A stretch of DNA of 64,000 nucleotides, from NCBI GenBank assembly GCA_028622995.1, contig JAJQJQ010000026.1, positions 2,666,001 through 2,730,000 on the forward strand. Reading direction: 5' to 3'. The notes under the pieces were generated by a model, which saw only the letters and a list, made by a program, of their open reading frames with translations, did no database searches and had not been told where the DNA came from. This document shows, piece after piece, positions 22,685-37,400 of this stretch. The DNA comes from Panagrolaimus kolymaensis. Its lineage: Eukaryota; Nematoda; Chromadorea; Rhabditida; Panagrolaimidae. The position numbers and the translations under genes are program-made. Within the stretch, counting starts at the first letter, position 1; the number at the start of each line of letters is the position of its first letter.

Positions 22685-23785
22685 ATGAAACGACTTTCAG
22701 AGAAGTACACCGAAATGCCGTTAGATAACCGAGGTCAAGTAACTCAAATGTATGGAATTGACACATTTGAAAGGTACGTACATACTCTTAAAATTTCTAT
22801 AAACGACTTTATTCAATAAAATTGTTTGATTTTTTAGTGGACGATTACCAAATGCACGTATTCCTGGTGGTATTTTAAAGAAATCACCATTCGATTATAG
22901 TAATCCAAATAGCTCCAATTCTGTTTCATTATCTAATCCTAATAGTCCTAATTCGCTGCAACAACCTTTTCTCACTCAATCCACATTTCCAACTGGAGCA
23001 GCACCTCTTCAACAACAACAAGCAGCTTATTATCCACCCAAATACGAAGCATCAAATAATGGCTATAATATGAGACCGCCGCCGATGAACAACAATAATT
23101 TTGATAATATTTCACCTTATCGTCCAACAGTAGACAATAGTGAAGCATCGTTTAATACGAAAAAAACATACGATAAATTGGAAGATGTTTATTCAGATTC
23201 TGGTGATACGATAGAATTTGCAAGTAATTTAAGAAATTTTCTGAATGAAAATATTCCTTCAATTGTTTGGGTTATATTTCTTTTATGTCAAATAATTATT
23301 GGTTTTACTTGCCTTTTTATTGGAACCTTTAATTTTCCTTATTGCGCAGTTCAACCTATGATTCCCGTATATTTAATTACATCAGGTTGTTTATTAATTA
23401 TAAATGCACTTGTTCGAATGTGTGGATATTTTCCAACTTCTCAGAAGGCTTCACGATCCAATAAAAAAGCTAATCTAATGTCAAATTTATGCTTCTATGG
23501 TTTAGAAGGAATTATTTTGCTTGCAATTATTATTACTCTTATCCTTGGTAAGCTTGATGGCTGTAAATAATTTGAGTTTGAGCTAACATAATTTTAGGTT
23601 GTGTTTGGGTTTATGGTTCCAGATGGTATGTTCATTTTGAGGAAGGAATGTATGAGGAACATTTTTGTGATTGGACACTTTATTGGTTTTCATGGTGGTC
23701 GGTTACCATGCATTTAACAACCTTCGGATTACTCATCGTTGGAATTATTTTCATTCTCATTTATGGATCCATCGCAGCTTCATAA
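22685..23785 (+). CDS. TMEM272-like four-pass membrane protein
   Basis: Exons 22685-22773, 22838-23547 and 23598-23785 encode 328 residues. The first half is a disordered cytosolic region rich in Asn, Ser, Pro and Gln (QQQQ near residue 95). The second half has four hydrophobic helices: SIVWVIFLLCQIIIGFTCLF, MIPVYLITSGCLLIINALV, GIILLAIIITLILGCVWVYG and TMHLTTFGLLIVGIIFILIY. The sequence YCAVQPMIPVYLITSGCL fits the C-V-P-IP-YLI-SG pattern of the TMEM272-like family of uncharacterised membrane proteins, and the CVWVYGSRW ... CDWTLYWFSWWSV portion fits its second half. The ATG lies 5 bases after an ATTTTTAG acceptor, suggesting spliced-leader addition or a 5' untranslated exon. AATAAA is at 23829-23834. 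Function unknown. Confidence 0.82.
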
Positions 23786-26700
23786 TAATATTTTTATATT
23801 TTTACTTTTTTATTATTGCTTGCTATAAAATAAAGCATTTGAATGTGCATCAAAAATAAAAAACAAGCAGAACTCAAAAACACAATAAAAATTACAGTTA
23901 ATTTAAGGCAGTAGAAATACAAAACTTTCTTTAAACAATTTCATGGTAAATTCTGCATCAAGATTATCGATATTTCAAACAGTAGTAGTATTCTTCATAC
24001 ATTTGAGTGATCGAGATGAAATAAACATGAAGTTGTTGTTGATTGGTTTGCTATTGATGATTTACATTTTATTGACAGTTTCAATGCGAGTTTTTTTTAC
24101 GCTTTCAATTTGTTGGTCGACATTCATGGTATGAGGTTGCTGCCGCATGATTGGAGGAAGCTTGATTTAGTATTTGTGCGTAGCTTGTTGCATTTCAGCT
24201 TCTGAAAACGAATTTTTTTAATAAACACTATCTGCTGGAAGAATATGGTAGAGCTTGCTTCCTTGCTTGAGAAAGATATTCTTGTCCACGTTGTGTTTAT
24301 TTAAAGCTTTATCAGATTCTTCATCAACTTTTGCAGCTTTTATGCCAGCTTTGTGTTGGTCTTTATTAAAAATCTATTTTTATCTCATCCAATATGTCAT
24401 CAGCTTTTTTTGTCAAAACGTTTAGCTTCTTTTGCTTGTGCATTGGGGTTATTCCCGATTTTACTTTCACGTCATGATGCATAACTTTGTGGAAATAAAT
24501 TAGAGTAAAATGCAAAATATTGACAAAAAAATTATTACAATTACATAAGTTCTTCAACGATGAAAATTTTAACAATAAAAACTTTTAAAAGAAGGTGTGA
24601 AATTTAACGCCTTGAATAAATTGTTATCACAACAAGCACCTTTCATTTTATATGTTTTTTTTTGATGACCATCATCATAATTTTTTAACTAAACAACAAA
24701 AACGTTGATTTTTTCCAACTAAAAAAAGTATACTTAATTTTACTGTTTTTAAAAATTTTACCGTGATTTGTATTGTTTTTTAAATATTATATATTTTTTG
24801 TTTGTTTGTAATACCTTAACTTTTTTTATTTGCGGACGGACGTAATGGCGATTCCAAAACTTTGATGATTAATTATTTTTATTTTTTTCGTACTTAAATT
24901 CCATCTTCATTAACTGTACTGAAAAAGAGAGAGAATGAGTAAGCCCCTTCTCGATCATTTATATAAATGTTTTTATTTGCGATCTTGATTTATTGGGAAT
25001 TTAATAATGATGATTGCGCCGTCGGGATCAACACATACCAATGAGGATGTTACTCTATTTTATTTTTTATGTTGTCGTCTTTAAAAAAATTTTAAATGTC
25101 AAAATGGCGATTTTCACAAGAAATTTTTTTCTCAAGGTAAAAAAAATTCACTGCAATCAAAAATTGGGAGAAGATAGCGCAAGAAAAAAACTGAACCGGC
25201 CCTGCCTGCTGCCTTATAAACGTCATTGAAGCGTGTTTCTGCGGACACTCTTTTTTCTTTTTTTCTTTTTTTTTTTTTTAATATGATGGGGGCATATTAG
25301 AAAGAAGATGATATTATTTTTATTCGTTGATGATTGTATATGAAGCTGCCTGCTGCTGGCAATAATTACATTTTCACCTTTTTTAATCAAAATTTTTTTA
25401 ACAAACAAAAAATTCATTGAAGCACCACCAAATTTTTTTGATTTTGATTTTTTGATGATCCAGTTTATTGAAAAGTTTAAAAAAAATTTAAAAATATTTT
25501 TTGATGCAACATCAATGAAAAAAAGGCGGAGGAATAAAAAAAATTAAGAAAAAACCTTAAACGTTTTTATTGCGGTTTGTATCCAACCAACCAACAACCG
25601 GCCAAGATAAAGATAGATGTTTTGCTTGAAGGCTTATTTTTTTCCACATAACTTCTTCCTTCGATGGAATGAAGAAAACGATGATGGCGCAAAGAATAAA
25701 AAATTTAAATTGAAATGAAATTGATGCATGTACGCAATGGGACAAAATAACTAGACTTTAAAAAGGAGGATAGATAGGGAAAAAATAGAGGTGATTTGGA
25801 AAGAAGACGATTGAATTTTATATCATTACAAAATTCACGGCAGGGAATCAGTTTTCTCATGTTCAAGCATTTAATTTTTCTTCTTCTTTCTACTCTTCAT
25901 TTCAAAAATCAAAATTTTTTTGTTGCCCTTTTATTTCCTTTTCAATGATTTTCTTTAATTTTGACTTTCTTTTTTTCTTTACTTTGTAACCAACCAAAAA
26001 AAAGAAATCATATTTTTTTAAAAAAGAAATCGAAAGAAATAAAGAAGTTTTACTTTTTTTTTTCTTGACGACGATAACAACTTCGCTAGAAACATAAAAT
26101 TGACAAATAACTGCAACTTGACCAAAAACTTTTCTTTTTTTAATTCTCTAACCTATTCAAGTTTTTTTTTCTTGACTTACTTTTCTGTATTTGTGTAAGA
26201 TAACATTTTCTTCTCTATGCTTGACCGCCACCAGCAACAATCATGAAGGGAGTTTAAAAAATTTATAAGTGAAATGAAAAAGAAAATAAAGAGAGAGAAA
26301 TCCTGAAAAACTCTTAAGATAGTTAGGTAGCAGCGAAAATGGTGTCCAACATTCCTGCGGATTTATTTTTGGCCGGCCAAGTACCATTTTTTTCGCAACT
26401 CTCTTTTTATTTTCATTTTCTTCTGCGCATCCGCAAAAAAGCGGCTTCTAAAAACTTTGTGCATGTGTATGTATGGATGAAGGAGTTGTTACTACTTACA
26501 TTCCATTCATTCACTCAATCATATTTGGGCTTTAACTTTTTTTTCAAATAATCATTTTTTAAGAGGATTCAACTTAACAAAAAAAAATGAAATTTGTGGC
26601 TATTGTAATTCTCAGGAAGTTTATTATCATTTTTTTATAATTTTTATTTTTTAGGCGGTTATTGTTTTAGTCTCTCTCAATCTCGATTACACATTATTCA

Positions 26701-29700
26701 TTTTTTTCTTTGAACCCTTTTTTGATTTAATTAATGGAATGTTGTTTGTTGCCACACCCATCATTTCACCGACTTTTTTTTTGCAAAAATAGAGAAGAAG
26801 TAACTAAACATATTTATGAAAAATGTTTATTACTGATCATGAAGAAGAGTTGTTGGTAGCAACGTGTGTCTTTCTCACACATTTGTAATAAGAGAATTAC
26901 TCTCGGCAGTTTTTAAACTTTTTTTTTGAAAATTTTTAAAGTTTTCTTTAAAAAATACTTTCTTGTCATCTCCTGGCATAGTCATCCATCCATCCCTGAG
27001 GCAATGAAAAAAATAAATAAATAAAATGACATCAATTCAAGGCGTTGTCGTCGACCGATCTCTCTTTTTTTAACCTCTGGACAACAAAAATATAACTGAC
27101 TCATCAATGGTAGTGATTTACTGTTTACTGTTTTTTTTTCTTCCAAAGTTTGTTTGCAACAAACTTCTTTTTAAAGATAAAGATGACAACGCCCACGAAA
27201 ATTGTATTTATGTAAACCAATTTTTATAAATGTATCATAGAATTATAGCCTCATCATTTTCTTCTTCTTCTTCATGAGTCTTGTAATATTTATGTTAGTT
27301 TTTTGTCTTTGTCATTCATCCTCTTGTCTAGTTTTATATTAATCAAAAAAGTTTCTTTTCGTCTTCTTCGTTTGTTTGAAAAGAGAGAATACAATAATAA
27401 TAAGAAAAAAAAATGAAAGAGGGTAGCCTTAATTGTAATAATGATTTTTTATTTTATTCCAGCAGCCAATATCGCCGTTTACGATCTCTAATGAGCAACT
27501 CTGATTATCCTTGAGTCGCCGCCGACTGAATAAAATAAAAAAATATTTCAGCCGCAATGAATTAAATGAGGAGATCAGTAAAAAAATAAAGGTAGCGGCA
27601 ACGACGACGACAAGGCCAATGATGTTGTGATTGAATGCGGTATAAACCAATTCCGTCAAGTAAGAAAGAACGAAAAAATAATTCGGCTAAAGGCAACGAC
27701 GACGAAGACGCCCGATTGACTGACTACTATTACTGATTGCCAATAGCGAGCGAGAAAAAAAATAATGAAAAACGGGAAATGACCCTATTTGACCCTTTTT
27801 TGTTTAAACGCAATCCCCTCTTTCTTTTTGATTAAGTCTCTTTCAATAATTATGTAACATTTAAGTTATTTTCGTATATTTTTTTGTACTTTTTTATTTT
27901 CTTCTTTTTCATGTAAACAGCTAAAATAAATTGTTAACTGTATTTAAGTTTTTCTTCTTCTTCTTTAACCTTTTTTCAATTTAATTATTTTAGTTACTTA
28001 TTGGCGGCATGCATGTAGGTACTACTTTCCCTCCACACCATTATTTTATTTCCATGCTTTACTTTATTTTACTTTACTTAGCTCTTCTTTTCCTTCCATC
28101 AATTCATTCACATTCTTGACAATCATCATCGTCAAGCTTTTTCTCGCTCATTGTATATGTCTCGTTGAGTTGTGTATGCCTTCACTATTACTACATACAA
28201 CTAACTACTAAACTTACTGCTTAGGCTAGTATATAGGAGAGACCCTCTTAGAGATCAAGGTACTTAGAGGTAGTGTTGGTGGAGGTAGCTTTTTACGACT
28301 TTTTTTAGTTTATGCTTGCTGCAATTTTTATATTCTTCCAAGAATGCAAAAAGGTCCGAGAAATCACTTGTGATTGTTGTGCGCAAAAGCAGCTTCCATG
28401 ATGGTTGACGATACACACAAGTAGAAAAATAAGAAAAAGAAGTAATCTCAAATGCTTCAGGCAAAAAAATAAGTATTGTTTGTTGCATCTTTAAAGAATT
28501 TTTTTTGCAATATTCGAGGATAACTTGGAGCGCACGAAAGAATTTTTTTTTTGCTTTTTTCTTCCACAGTTTATTGTTGCTATCTCTCGCTTGTTTTTTC
28601 TTTTCTTTATTACTTACTTTTGAGAATAGAGATGCTCTGCACCTACTAAAAAAATCAGTTACTTAGTTAGCTTGAATATTTCTTCTACAGAGCTGCAGAA
28701 GAAAGGTGCTTAATGAATGGAGGAGGGTTATCGTCGTTGTCGTGGAAGGTGCGCAAGTAAGTATACACACACATTTTGCATCAAGCAATTTTATTTTCCC
28801 TTTAACATTAGTAAAGGTTATATCGAAGAAGATGAAACAAAAAAATATATGACGGACATTGCCTCTGGGTACATCATCAACCAACCAACAAAAAAAGATT
28901 GAGGGCGAGAAAAAATAAAATAAGAATGCTTCAACTTTTGAAGCTAGAAGATGAAGACGACGACAGTCTCTCCCAGGATGATGCTGCTGCGCAATTTTTT
29001 TGTTGTTGCATTGTTTCTTTTTCTTTTTTGCTTTTTCTCATCCTCATTTTTTGTTGTTGCGTCTTCAAGAAAAAAAGTCTTATTCTTCTTCTTCTACCGG
29101 TGGCGGCAGCTTGATTTGACTTGGCTACCTTCTTCTTTTTCTTTATTATTGTTGTAGCGTGGTAGTAGCGACGGTGGTGGTGCAAATTCATCAAGCAACA
29201 ACATAACCAGTAAAATATTTTTCGGGTTGTTTCTTGTACAAATAAATTTTTCGATTGCGATACAAACCAGCTTTCTTCTTCCTTTTTTTCTTTTTTAGAA
29301 AGTTTGTTTTTTTGCTTGTCTTTTTTTTCTAATTTTTACTAAATGAGCTGATTTTCCTCATTATCATCAGATTTACCCGAATAAAAGAAATAAAAGTATT
29401 TTTTTTTTTAAAGAAAAGAAACACTTTTACAAAAAAAGAAGGCTTCATTGATCTTTTTTTTTCAAAGTCTTCCTTTTTTTCTTATTTCAATTAGCGTTAT
29501 GTTATTGTAAAAGAGAGCTTTGAAACATCAAAGGAACGTGAACACCAATACCACTTTCCTCGATGGCGTCCATTTTTGCGCAACAAAAAGATTTTGTTTG
29601 CTCTCTGGAAGTCATCCTTGTCTCCATCCATCTCCAGAATTGGACCAGCGACAAAAAAAGTTTATCTAAGTGGTCAATTATTATATTTGTTAGTTGGTTG

Positions 29701-31459
29701 TTGTCTGCGAGGATAAATCGTGTCTAAGCTCAAACTCTTGAAAAAAAATATGCATTAAGAACCACTTTAAAAAAAAGTATTAATCAACAGAGAATATGCC
29801 GAAGCATTTTTTTATCATCTCAAAATTTAATTTTCGATTCAAGTTTTTATATACCTAATATCTTTTTATTTTTTTAAAGTTTAACCTTTTTTTTCTCTTT
29901 CTTTCTTTATTTGTTTTCTTCTTTCTTTTGTTTAATATTTAATGAAGACATATTTATTGCGTTCGAAAATTACACGCCGTTTAAACCCCTCTCTTCCTCA
30001 TCGCCTTATATCGTTTGTTGTTATTCGCGCATGTAACAAAATAGGCTTCCGATTAAACTTCGTCGCCCGCTCTTTTGGTATCATCAACATCCTTTGACCT
30101 TCGAATTTTAGCCAGCGGTGATGATGGTTGTGGTGATGTAAAAGACACTTAACTTCACTTTAAAAAAATCATGGTTTTACTTCTTTTTTTTGTTGTATGA
30201 AGACCGCCCTAAATAATTTTTTGACGCCTGAAGGAGAGAGGAAGAAGTAAAAAAGTAAAAAAATAGAATTAAAAAAAAGAAACGCATCCGCCCATTTGTG
30301 TTGTTTTGTGTTTGAAAAATGAATGAGCGGATGCAATTTCGTGCCCCCACCACCATCACTTCTAAAAACGTTAAATGAATAAATGAATGAATGATGGAAA
30401 AAAAAGAAGTTAAAGACGTTGACAAGAATATCAACCAACAAAATGATTGAAAAAAAAATTGTATAATTTCCATTTTTTATTTATTTATTTGATTGAACCT
30501 TCTTATTTTTTTTTTTATTAGTTTACTTTCTTTTCTCATTCATTCAAATTTTTTGTTTGGATTCTTTAAACATTTTGTAAACTTTCCTTTATTTTTTTTT
30601 TTGACTTTTTGTTATCGTCGCCGTTCTCGGCAACGAACATGTAAAAGTAAGGAAGGATCCTCGGAATTGATTTATTGTTTTCCTTCCCTTATTTTTTTTT
30701 TGTCATCTTCTCGATTCCAGGAAATTTTCCATTCATAAAGATTCTTCGCAAAAAAAATATTTTTCTTGGACACTAGCTTTTCTTCTACTCACACCTTTAT
30801 TTAAGAACACAACAACACCCGGCTGCTGCTTATGGTTGCTTTATACGACGATGGTGGCCATGATGTTGTTGAACATGATGATGATAGAAATAAATAAATG
30901 GCCATCGGTCAATAAACATCCAAAAAATGTTTTTCTTTGTATATTTGTAAATTCCAAAAAATGATACCAGAAAATAGGTTGATAATACTCTACCGATTTT
31001 CAAAAAACTCGTTATCAAAAAGCCTTTATTTAGTCTTTTGTCTTTTCATTTATTTATTTTTTCTTTCTCGACGACGACAAATTACTACGTATTTCTTTCT
31101 TTCATTGCAACGAAAAAAAACTTTTTTTGCAACTTTCTTTTCCGTCGTTGATTTTTTCTAAGGAGCAAGAATTTTTTTTTCATTTCTTTTCTTCTGCACT
31201 CTCCTTTCATCTATCTCAGTTAGAAACCATTTGTTTTTGGGGCTGATTTAACTTCTTTTTTTTATTTTAATATTTTTAATATGAAAAAAAATTTTATGAT
31301 GCGTGTTTGCGATGGCGCGGAATAAAATGTGTAAAAAATTATAAGCGTGTTTAGCGGTTTTTCCTTTTTATTTTATTTTACATATTTCTTTTGATTTTTT
31401 ACATTCAAATTTTTTAAAATTATTTACTTTTTTGTATTATTTTTAATATTCTTAGACAG
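23786..31459. other. 7.7 kb gene-poor region upstream of the let-805-like gene
   Basis: The region is very AT-rich, with poly-T and poly-A runs, (TTC)n tracts (27258-27272, 27952-27968) and CAACGACGACG stretches. No spliced gene could be built. Frames near 28899-29194 and 30169-30738 are low-complexity readings with shadows on both strands. It may hold 5' untranslated exons or enhancers of the gene at 31460. A decayed coding fragment is listed separately. Confidence 0.5.
24218..24470 (-). pseudogene. Decayed protein-coding fragment of unknown family
   Basis: On the minus strand, coding-like sequence changes frame at an A7 run (an Ala/Lys-rich reading NNPNAQAKEAKRFD moves into ADDILDEIK) and, after two stops, continues as KAGIKAAKVDEESDKALNKH to a stop at 24218. 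The hydrophilic helix-like composition differs from surrounding noncoding sequence. I do not recognise the family; chance similarity to coding sequence cannot be excluded. Confidence 0.28.
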
Positions 31460-34400
31460 ATGGGTCCATCTTCAGCCGGAAGGTTTGCTGCCAAATCGAC
31501 GGCATTCACCACAATTATTACTGGCATTCTATTATTGACTATATTTATTGGACATGCATTAACTTTAACTACTCAAACGGGTAAGAATTTTAAAAAAATT
31601 GTATTTTATTTCTCTTTTCTTTTTATTATTATTAAGTTGCTCGTGCATTCACTTACTTATCTTTAACAACCAAAAAAAGTTTTTTTTCCCGCGTGCATTA
31701 CATTTTTCCAAGTTTCTATGAGATTATAAAATTCGACGACGACAGCTTGTTTAACTAATAATATTCTTGTCGCGTGCTGCGCAAAGCAAAAAATTAAAAT
31801 TAAAATTTTTGCGATTTTTTTTTTCTTGCGGTCAACCGAGTCCACTCACTCGTTTTTACGGGAGCGACTTTTTTGATCTTGTTTTTGTTATTTGTTGTCG
31901 AAAGAAAAAACTTGAAACAACATTCTTTAAAATAACTTTTTTCTGGGGTTTTTAAGAAATTTTTTAAAATATATTTTGCATAAATTTCACTTATTTGATA
32001 TGTGTAAAATATATGAAATAATAGGCATGACGAAGAAAGATACAATAAAAAGGATAGTTTTTTGCTTTTTTTGGACCGTTTTTTATGATCACTACGCAAA
32101 ACAAATATCAAATAAGCAAGAATCGAAAAAAGATGGATTCAAAAGAAAAACACCGCTGCTCTTTCGAAGTTGTCCTTCTTTCAAAAAAGCAACATTTTCT
32201 TCCGGTCACATTTTTATATCTCTCTTTGGTCAATTTCTTTCAGCATTTTTTCTTGGCAAAATTACAAAAAATTATATAAAACAGAAGTTTTTGGATGATT
32301 CAAAATTAAAATAAATGAATGAATGTTTTTTGATAACTTTTTTTATTTCAAAATTATATGAGAATGTATAATATAAAAACAGTTGGTGTCCGATACGAGG
32401 GAGGGAGACATTAGTCGTGTCCATGACATTCTATCTAGGAACAAGGAATGAGTAAAATGAAGGAAGAAAAGGAGAAAAACCGGCTCTAATTTTAGTTGTG
32501 TTTCTTTTATGAATCATTTTCCCATTCATTTTCTGATTAGGGCATTCCACAAGAATGAGAGTAAGAAGGGAAAGAAAAAGAAGGAATGGAGATGGATGTA
32601 CCAAATGCATTTTTATTTTATTTTTATTTTACTTCTTTTTTCTCTCTTGATCATGACGCATTTAACATCAACAAAAAACGATTATTGTATTATTAAATGA
32701 AAAACTTTTTTTTAATTTAAAAAGCTTTGATGATTGCATCTTTTTTTCTTTTCTCATTTTCTAAAATTAGCGGAGGTGGCTGCTGTTGGCTGTTGCTACC
32801 GTTTAAAACAACAAAAAAAATTTTTTGCTCCTGCTCCTTACTGCTTTGACGCAATAATTCCTAGACGAAAATAAAACAAAATCAAAAAAAACTTGCGCGA
32901 TTCTTACAAAAAAGTAAACAAAGAAAAGAAAATGCTTCTTTACATTTTTTTCTGTGATGAAAATCGACAAAAGCACAAAAAAATGCATTATTTTTTCTCT
33001 AATAAAAAACACGCAACCACAGGGAACATATTAGATAAATTTAAATTAAATATTAAGCAACTGATAAAGAAAAAAAATTAAAAAAGCATTTTTACTACAA
33101 AAATAAATTTTCATTTGTTTTTAGAAAGTAATTCACTCAGAGTTAAACGTGAAACAAGAGGCACTGAAAGTTTATTAACGGTTGAATGGGAAGGCATACA
33201 AAGTGGTGATCATCCTGATTCTGCCATTCGTGGATTTATTGTTGAATATCGAGCTGAAAAAGAATCTGAATGGAATGTACATTCTGGTGTAATTCCATAT
33301 AAAGGTCCAAATCATCAATATCGAGTTCAGGTATGTAAAATACATTATTTTATCCATTGCAAAGAAAAAAAAACATGTTTTTTTATTTCTAAAACCCTAA
33401 AATTTTGCATTTTTAAACGTTTGCTTTTTTTCTTCAAGGTTTTGCAGCCATCCATTTTTTTTTGGTTGGCATTTATTTCGGTTCATTTCTTTCAATCAAT
33501 CAAAAAAAAATATCGAAAAAGACTTTTTATCGCATTTTTTTTATTTTATTTTTCACCTTCGTGAACAAAACCGTTTCACTCTTTTATTTTTTTCGATCAC
33601 CACAAAATTTCATTTTTTTTTCTCTTTTACGGCATTAAAGACTTCTCATCAGTAAAAATAAAAGAAGATTGTTTACTTCTTAACAACAGCAAAAAAATGT
33701 AATAGAAAGAATCAAGTTTTTTGATGATCGTCGTCTGATATTTTTAACTGTCCACACCCGAAAATGAAAAATGAAATGTAATAGGACCTTCTTTAAAAAA
33801 ATCTTGGCAATTATTTTTCGGCCGGAAAAAATGAGAAAGGAAAAATTGAAACGTTTTTTTAAACTCTAAACTGGTTTGTGGCCAAAAATGGGTTTGTGGT
33901 ACTTTTTTGTTGTTTCTTTGATGCTGCAAATCAAAACCAAAAGTTAAATATTTTTTGAACCAATAAAGTAAGAAATTGATCAGCAGCATTTTTGAATACC
34001 TTTTTTAAAAACAAATATATATAAGAAAATAATTATTTCTTTTTTTGTAATGAAAATCTGATTCACATTTTCCCGCAATAAATTTTATATATTTAAAAAA
34101 CAATACTTTGCGATGCCGACAAAAGAGAAAAAGGAAATACTTTTTTTTGTGCCGGCAAAAACGAAGGCGATGCTTTGATTTATTGTAATTGTATTTTTTT
34201 TATTGACATCTTGACCCGATAACATTTTTGTGTGAGTGATAGAGAATCAATCCAATCCGGTGGCAGCGCGGGTGCGCAATTACGTGTTTTTACCCAAGAA
34301 AAAAAAATTAAGAATGGGGAAAGATAAAAGAATGAAAGGAAGAAACATTCATTCATAGTTGTCGCAAATTAGTTAGTTAAATAATATTTTTTTTGTTTCC

Positions 34401-37400
34401 GATGTGATTTTATAAAACTTAATACTAGCAAAAATGCAAGAATAAAAAATTGGGGTAAAAGGTTAAAGAAAGATATTGAATGGGATTTATTTATTTGCAG
34501 ATTCCCCGACTTCCGACAGGCATCTCTTATTTTGTTCGAATCAAAGTTTTGGGTGATGAAAATCAAGTATTGGTTGAAACACCAGAAATTCGAGCAAGAA
34601 ATGAAATCGTTAGTATCAAATGTGATGCTGGTAAGAAAATTCATAAACAAAAAGAAACTTTAAAAAGCAAACGATAATTTTATTTTATAGATGAAATCAC
34701 AGCACCAAGAGATATTGAAGTTAAGCAAAGAGGACAATTCAGCGTTGCACTTTCATGGTCGCCTCCTGAATGTGGAAGTGTAGGAGAATATCAAATTGAA
34801 CTTCGTGGATTAGCTGAAGGTAAATTTGATGTCCATCATCAAACGGTTGCTCAACCATCTGCAAGTGTAACAAATCTTTTACCAAGCACGGATTATGAAA
34901 TTCGAGTTCGAGCTGTAGATCGTTCAAAAGCAGTGGGGCCATGGAATTCTGATTTAATCACCGTTACAACTAAAGGTGACGCACCAGATGTTTCAGAAGA
35001 TATCAATCTTGAATATACTTCTGACACTGATGCAAGAATTCATTGGAAACATACTGATGAAGAACGTCTTCAACAATATGAAGTAAGTTTTTAAGTTGCT
35101 TGGACTTACATCGAATTTTCAAAGTTTTATCGTAATAAATTTTTAGACCTATTTTTTCTGCTTTTTTTAAATTCTTGCTACTTTAATTATTTAAACTTTA
35201 AAAAAGTTTAAAATTAGAATTTTTTAAACATTAAAATGTTTTTACTTGCTTTAGCGATGCAAAAATCTTTATTGACTTTATTTATTTTTTACTGCGCGTA
35301 AACCTCTCAAAAAATTTTTTGCTTCAACTTACTTACTAAATTTTCTTATTCTTTGCAACGTAATTTTGTGTACGCAATTTTTTTTTTATTTACCAATCAA
35401 AAAAACTTGTTAGCTTGTGTGTTAAACTTTTTTTTCTTAAGCTTTAAGCAGCATTAAAATTGGCTGCTGAAGAGCAGTAAGCAGCCTTAAGAGATAGAGC
35501 AAAAAAATGTTTGAGAAAATACTTTTCCTGAAACTGAAAAATATGAAAAAGCAGACGACGTTAAATAACAAAATGCAAATTTTTTTAGGTTGTTTTGGTT
35601 GAATTTGTAAACAATGAAGTTCTAAGAATTGAACGAACTAGAATTTCACCAGATCGTGATAGCTTCCTTTTCATTGATTTATCACCGAATTCAGCATATG
35701 AAATTGGTGTGGTTGCATATGTGGATCATGAACCTCGTAAAGTTTATCGCCATAGCTTTACTACCGCTGCTCAACCCGCCCTTCTTGTTGATATTGAACC
35801 TGTGATAGTTAAAGATGGAGATAATCATTACACAGTGCATTGGAAAAAACCTGAAGGTGTTACAGCAACTAAATTCATTGTTGAATATAAACCTGCAAAT
35901 GAAACTCGTTGGATGAGATTGCAAGAAGATCGAATGGCAAATGAAGATGAAGAAAATTATTCAGTTTCTGCAACCGAATTAAGCAATGCTTTTTCTGTGA
36001 GAGTTGTGGTAGTTGATGATGAACAACGGGCTGTAGCTAAAACTAAAGAAGCGCTAGTTTCTGGTGGAGTTGGAGCATGTGAAGGAGCTTCAGGTGCACC
36101 AAATGAAATTCGAATTGAACCCATTGGAAATTCAATTACTTTTTCATGGACTGCACCAACTTGTGATCAAGATTTAAGTTCAATTTCGGGTTATGAATAC
36201 ATGGTTGGTTTTTTGGCCTTTAAATAAGTATATTTTGGCAAAATTAAAAAATTTTTAGCTTTGGGATCAAGAAAATGGTGTTCCTCCCGAAACCACTTCA
36301 TTCACCCCAAAAGCTTCTGTAACCGTGGATAGCTTAAACCCAACAACCTTATATTCTTTCCGTGCTCGAAGCCGTCTTACAAATGGTCATAGTTCATGGA
36401 GTGAAACCCTTGAAGGTGTAAGCAGTCAAAAACCAGGTTGGTTATAAATTTTATGTTTAATTTTGCAGTATTTCAGTTCTTGACCTCTCCGCTTTTTGTT
36501 TTTATTTTTTTTTTGTTTTTTTTTTGTTTTTGATACGTCCTTTTAACTCTAAAAAAATTAACACAGGCGGTGAGGCGAGGACATTTATATTTATATATCA
36601 TGATTCAGTAATAATAATAATAATTAACTAACACACACCAATACTAATTGTGCTTTATTTATTTCATGTAATAACATTATGGGCGTTTTGGTCAACAAAA
36701 TTAAAATGGCCTTTTCGCTCATTTAAAGGTTTGTTTTTTCTGGCTTTTTGTAAATTTAATTTGCATTTTTTTATACGTTTTTTGAAATTTTCTTTTATTT
36801 TAAGAGCTAGATTTTTACAATCTTTTTCTATCTTATCTTAATTCTTCTGTCTTTCCTCTCCCTCTCATTTAATTTCATTTTATTTTTTTTTAAATGCCTT
36901 AGGCAAAAATTATACTTCTTTTAATTTTAAAAAACTTTTTAATGTCTTAATTTGCAAATATGATGACATGATCATAAAGAATATTAACTCGTCAAAATTA
37001 TAAAATAAAATATAAAGAAAACCGCGGATGTACGCCAAGTTCAATCCGGTTTTATATTTTTTTGATGTTTTTAATTATGAAAAAAATATGACATCTATCA
37101 TCATATCTCTTCCTTCCTTTTCCTTTTACCTTTTCTTTCTTTTACTTTTTTTTTATCATGTTGTTGCCTCGATCACCGCCAAAACCTTGAAAAATTAATT
37201 TTTGAAAAATTTTTTGGGTTTCAAATTTTCTCCAAATTCAAAGGAAAAATATGCAAACTTTAAATTTTTTTAAAATAATAACTTTTTCTTTGTGGTGTTC
37301 TACTATCTTTTTAACAACAATAGAATGTGCAAATATTATATTAGTCAAGAATGATGTGATACTGAAAGAAGAATTATTAATAAAATCACATAAATTCTTG

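Noticed and set aside
26990..27012. TCCCTGAG, the lin-4/miR-125 seed
   Set aside because: The match stops after the seed (GGCAATG follows instead of ACC) and I see no flanking hairpin arm.
28258..28290. GAGGTAGT, let-7-like seed
   Set aside because: The bases after the seed do not match let-7 and no precursor hairpin is visible.
28899..29194. Overlapping open frames on both strands
   Set aside because: Leucine/phenylalanine or lysine/glutamine low-complexity readings of a TTC/GAA-rich tract, with no splice borders or family similarity.
36437..36448. Read-through stop after the exon ending at 36436, giving a short secreted FNIII form
   Set aside because: Only three codons of read-through with no anchor, poly-A signal or other support; splicing in phase 1 is the simpler reading.
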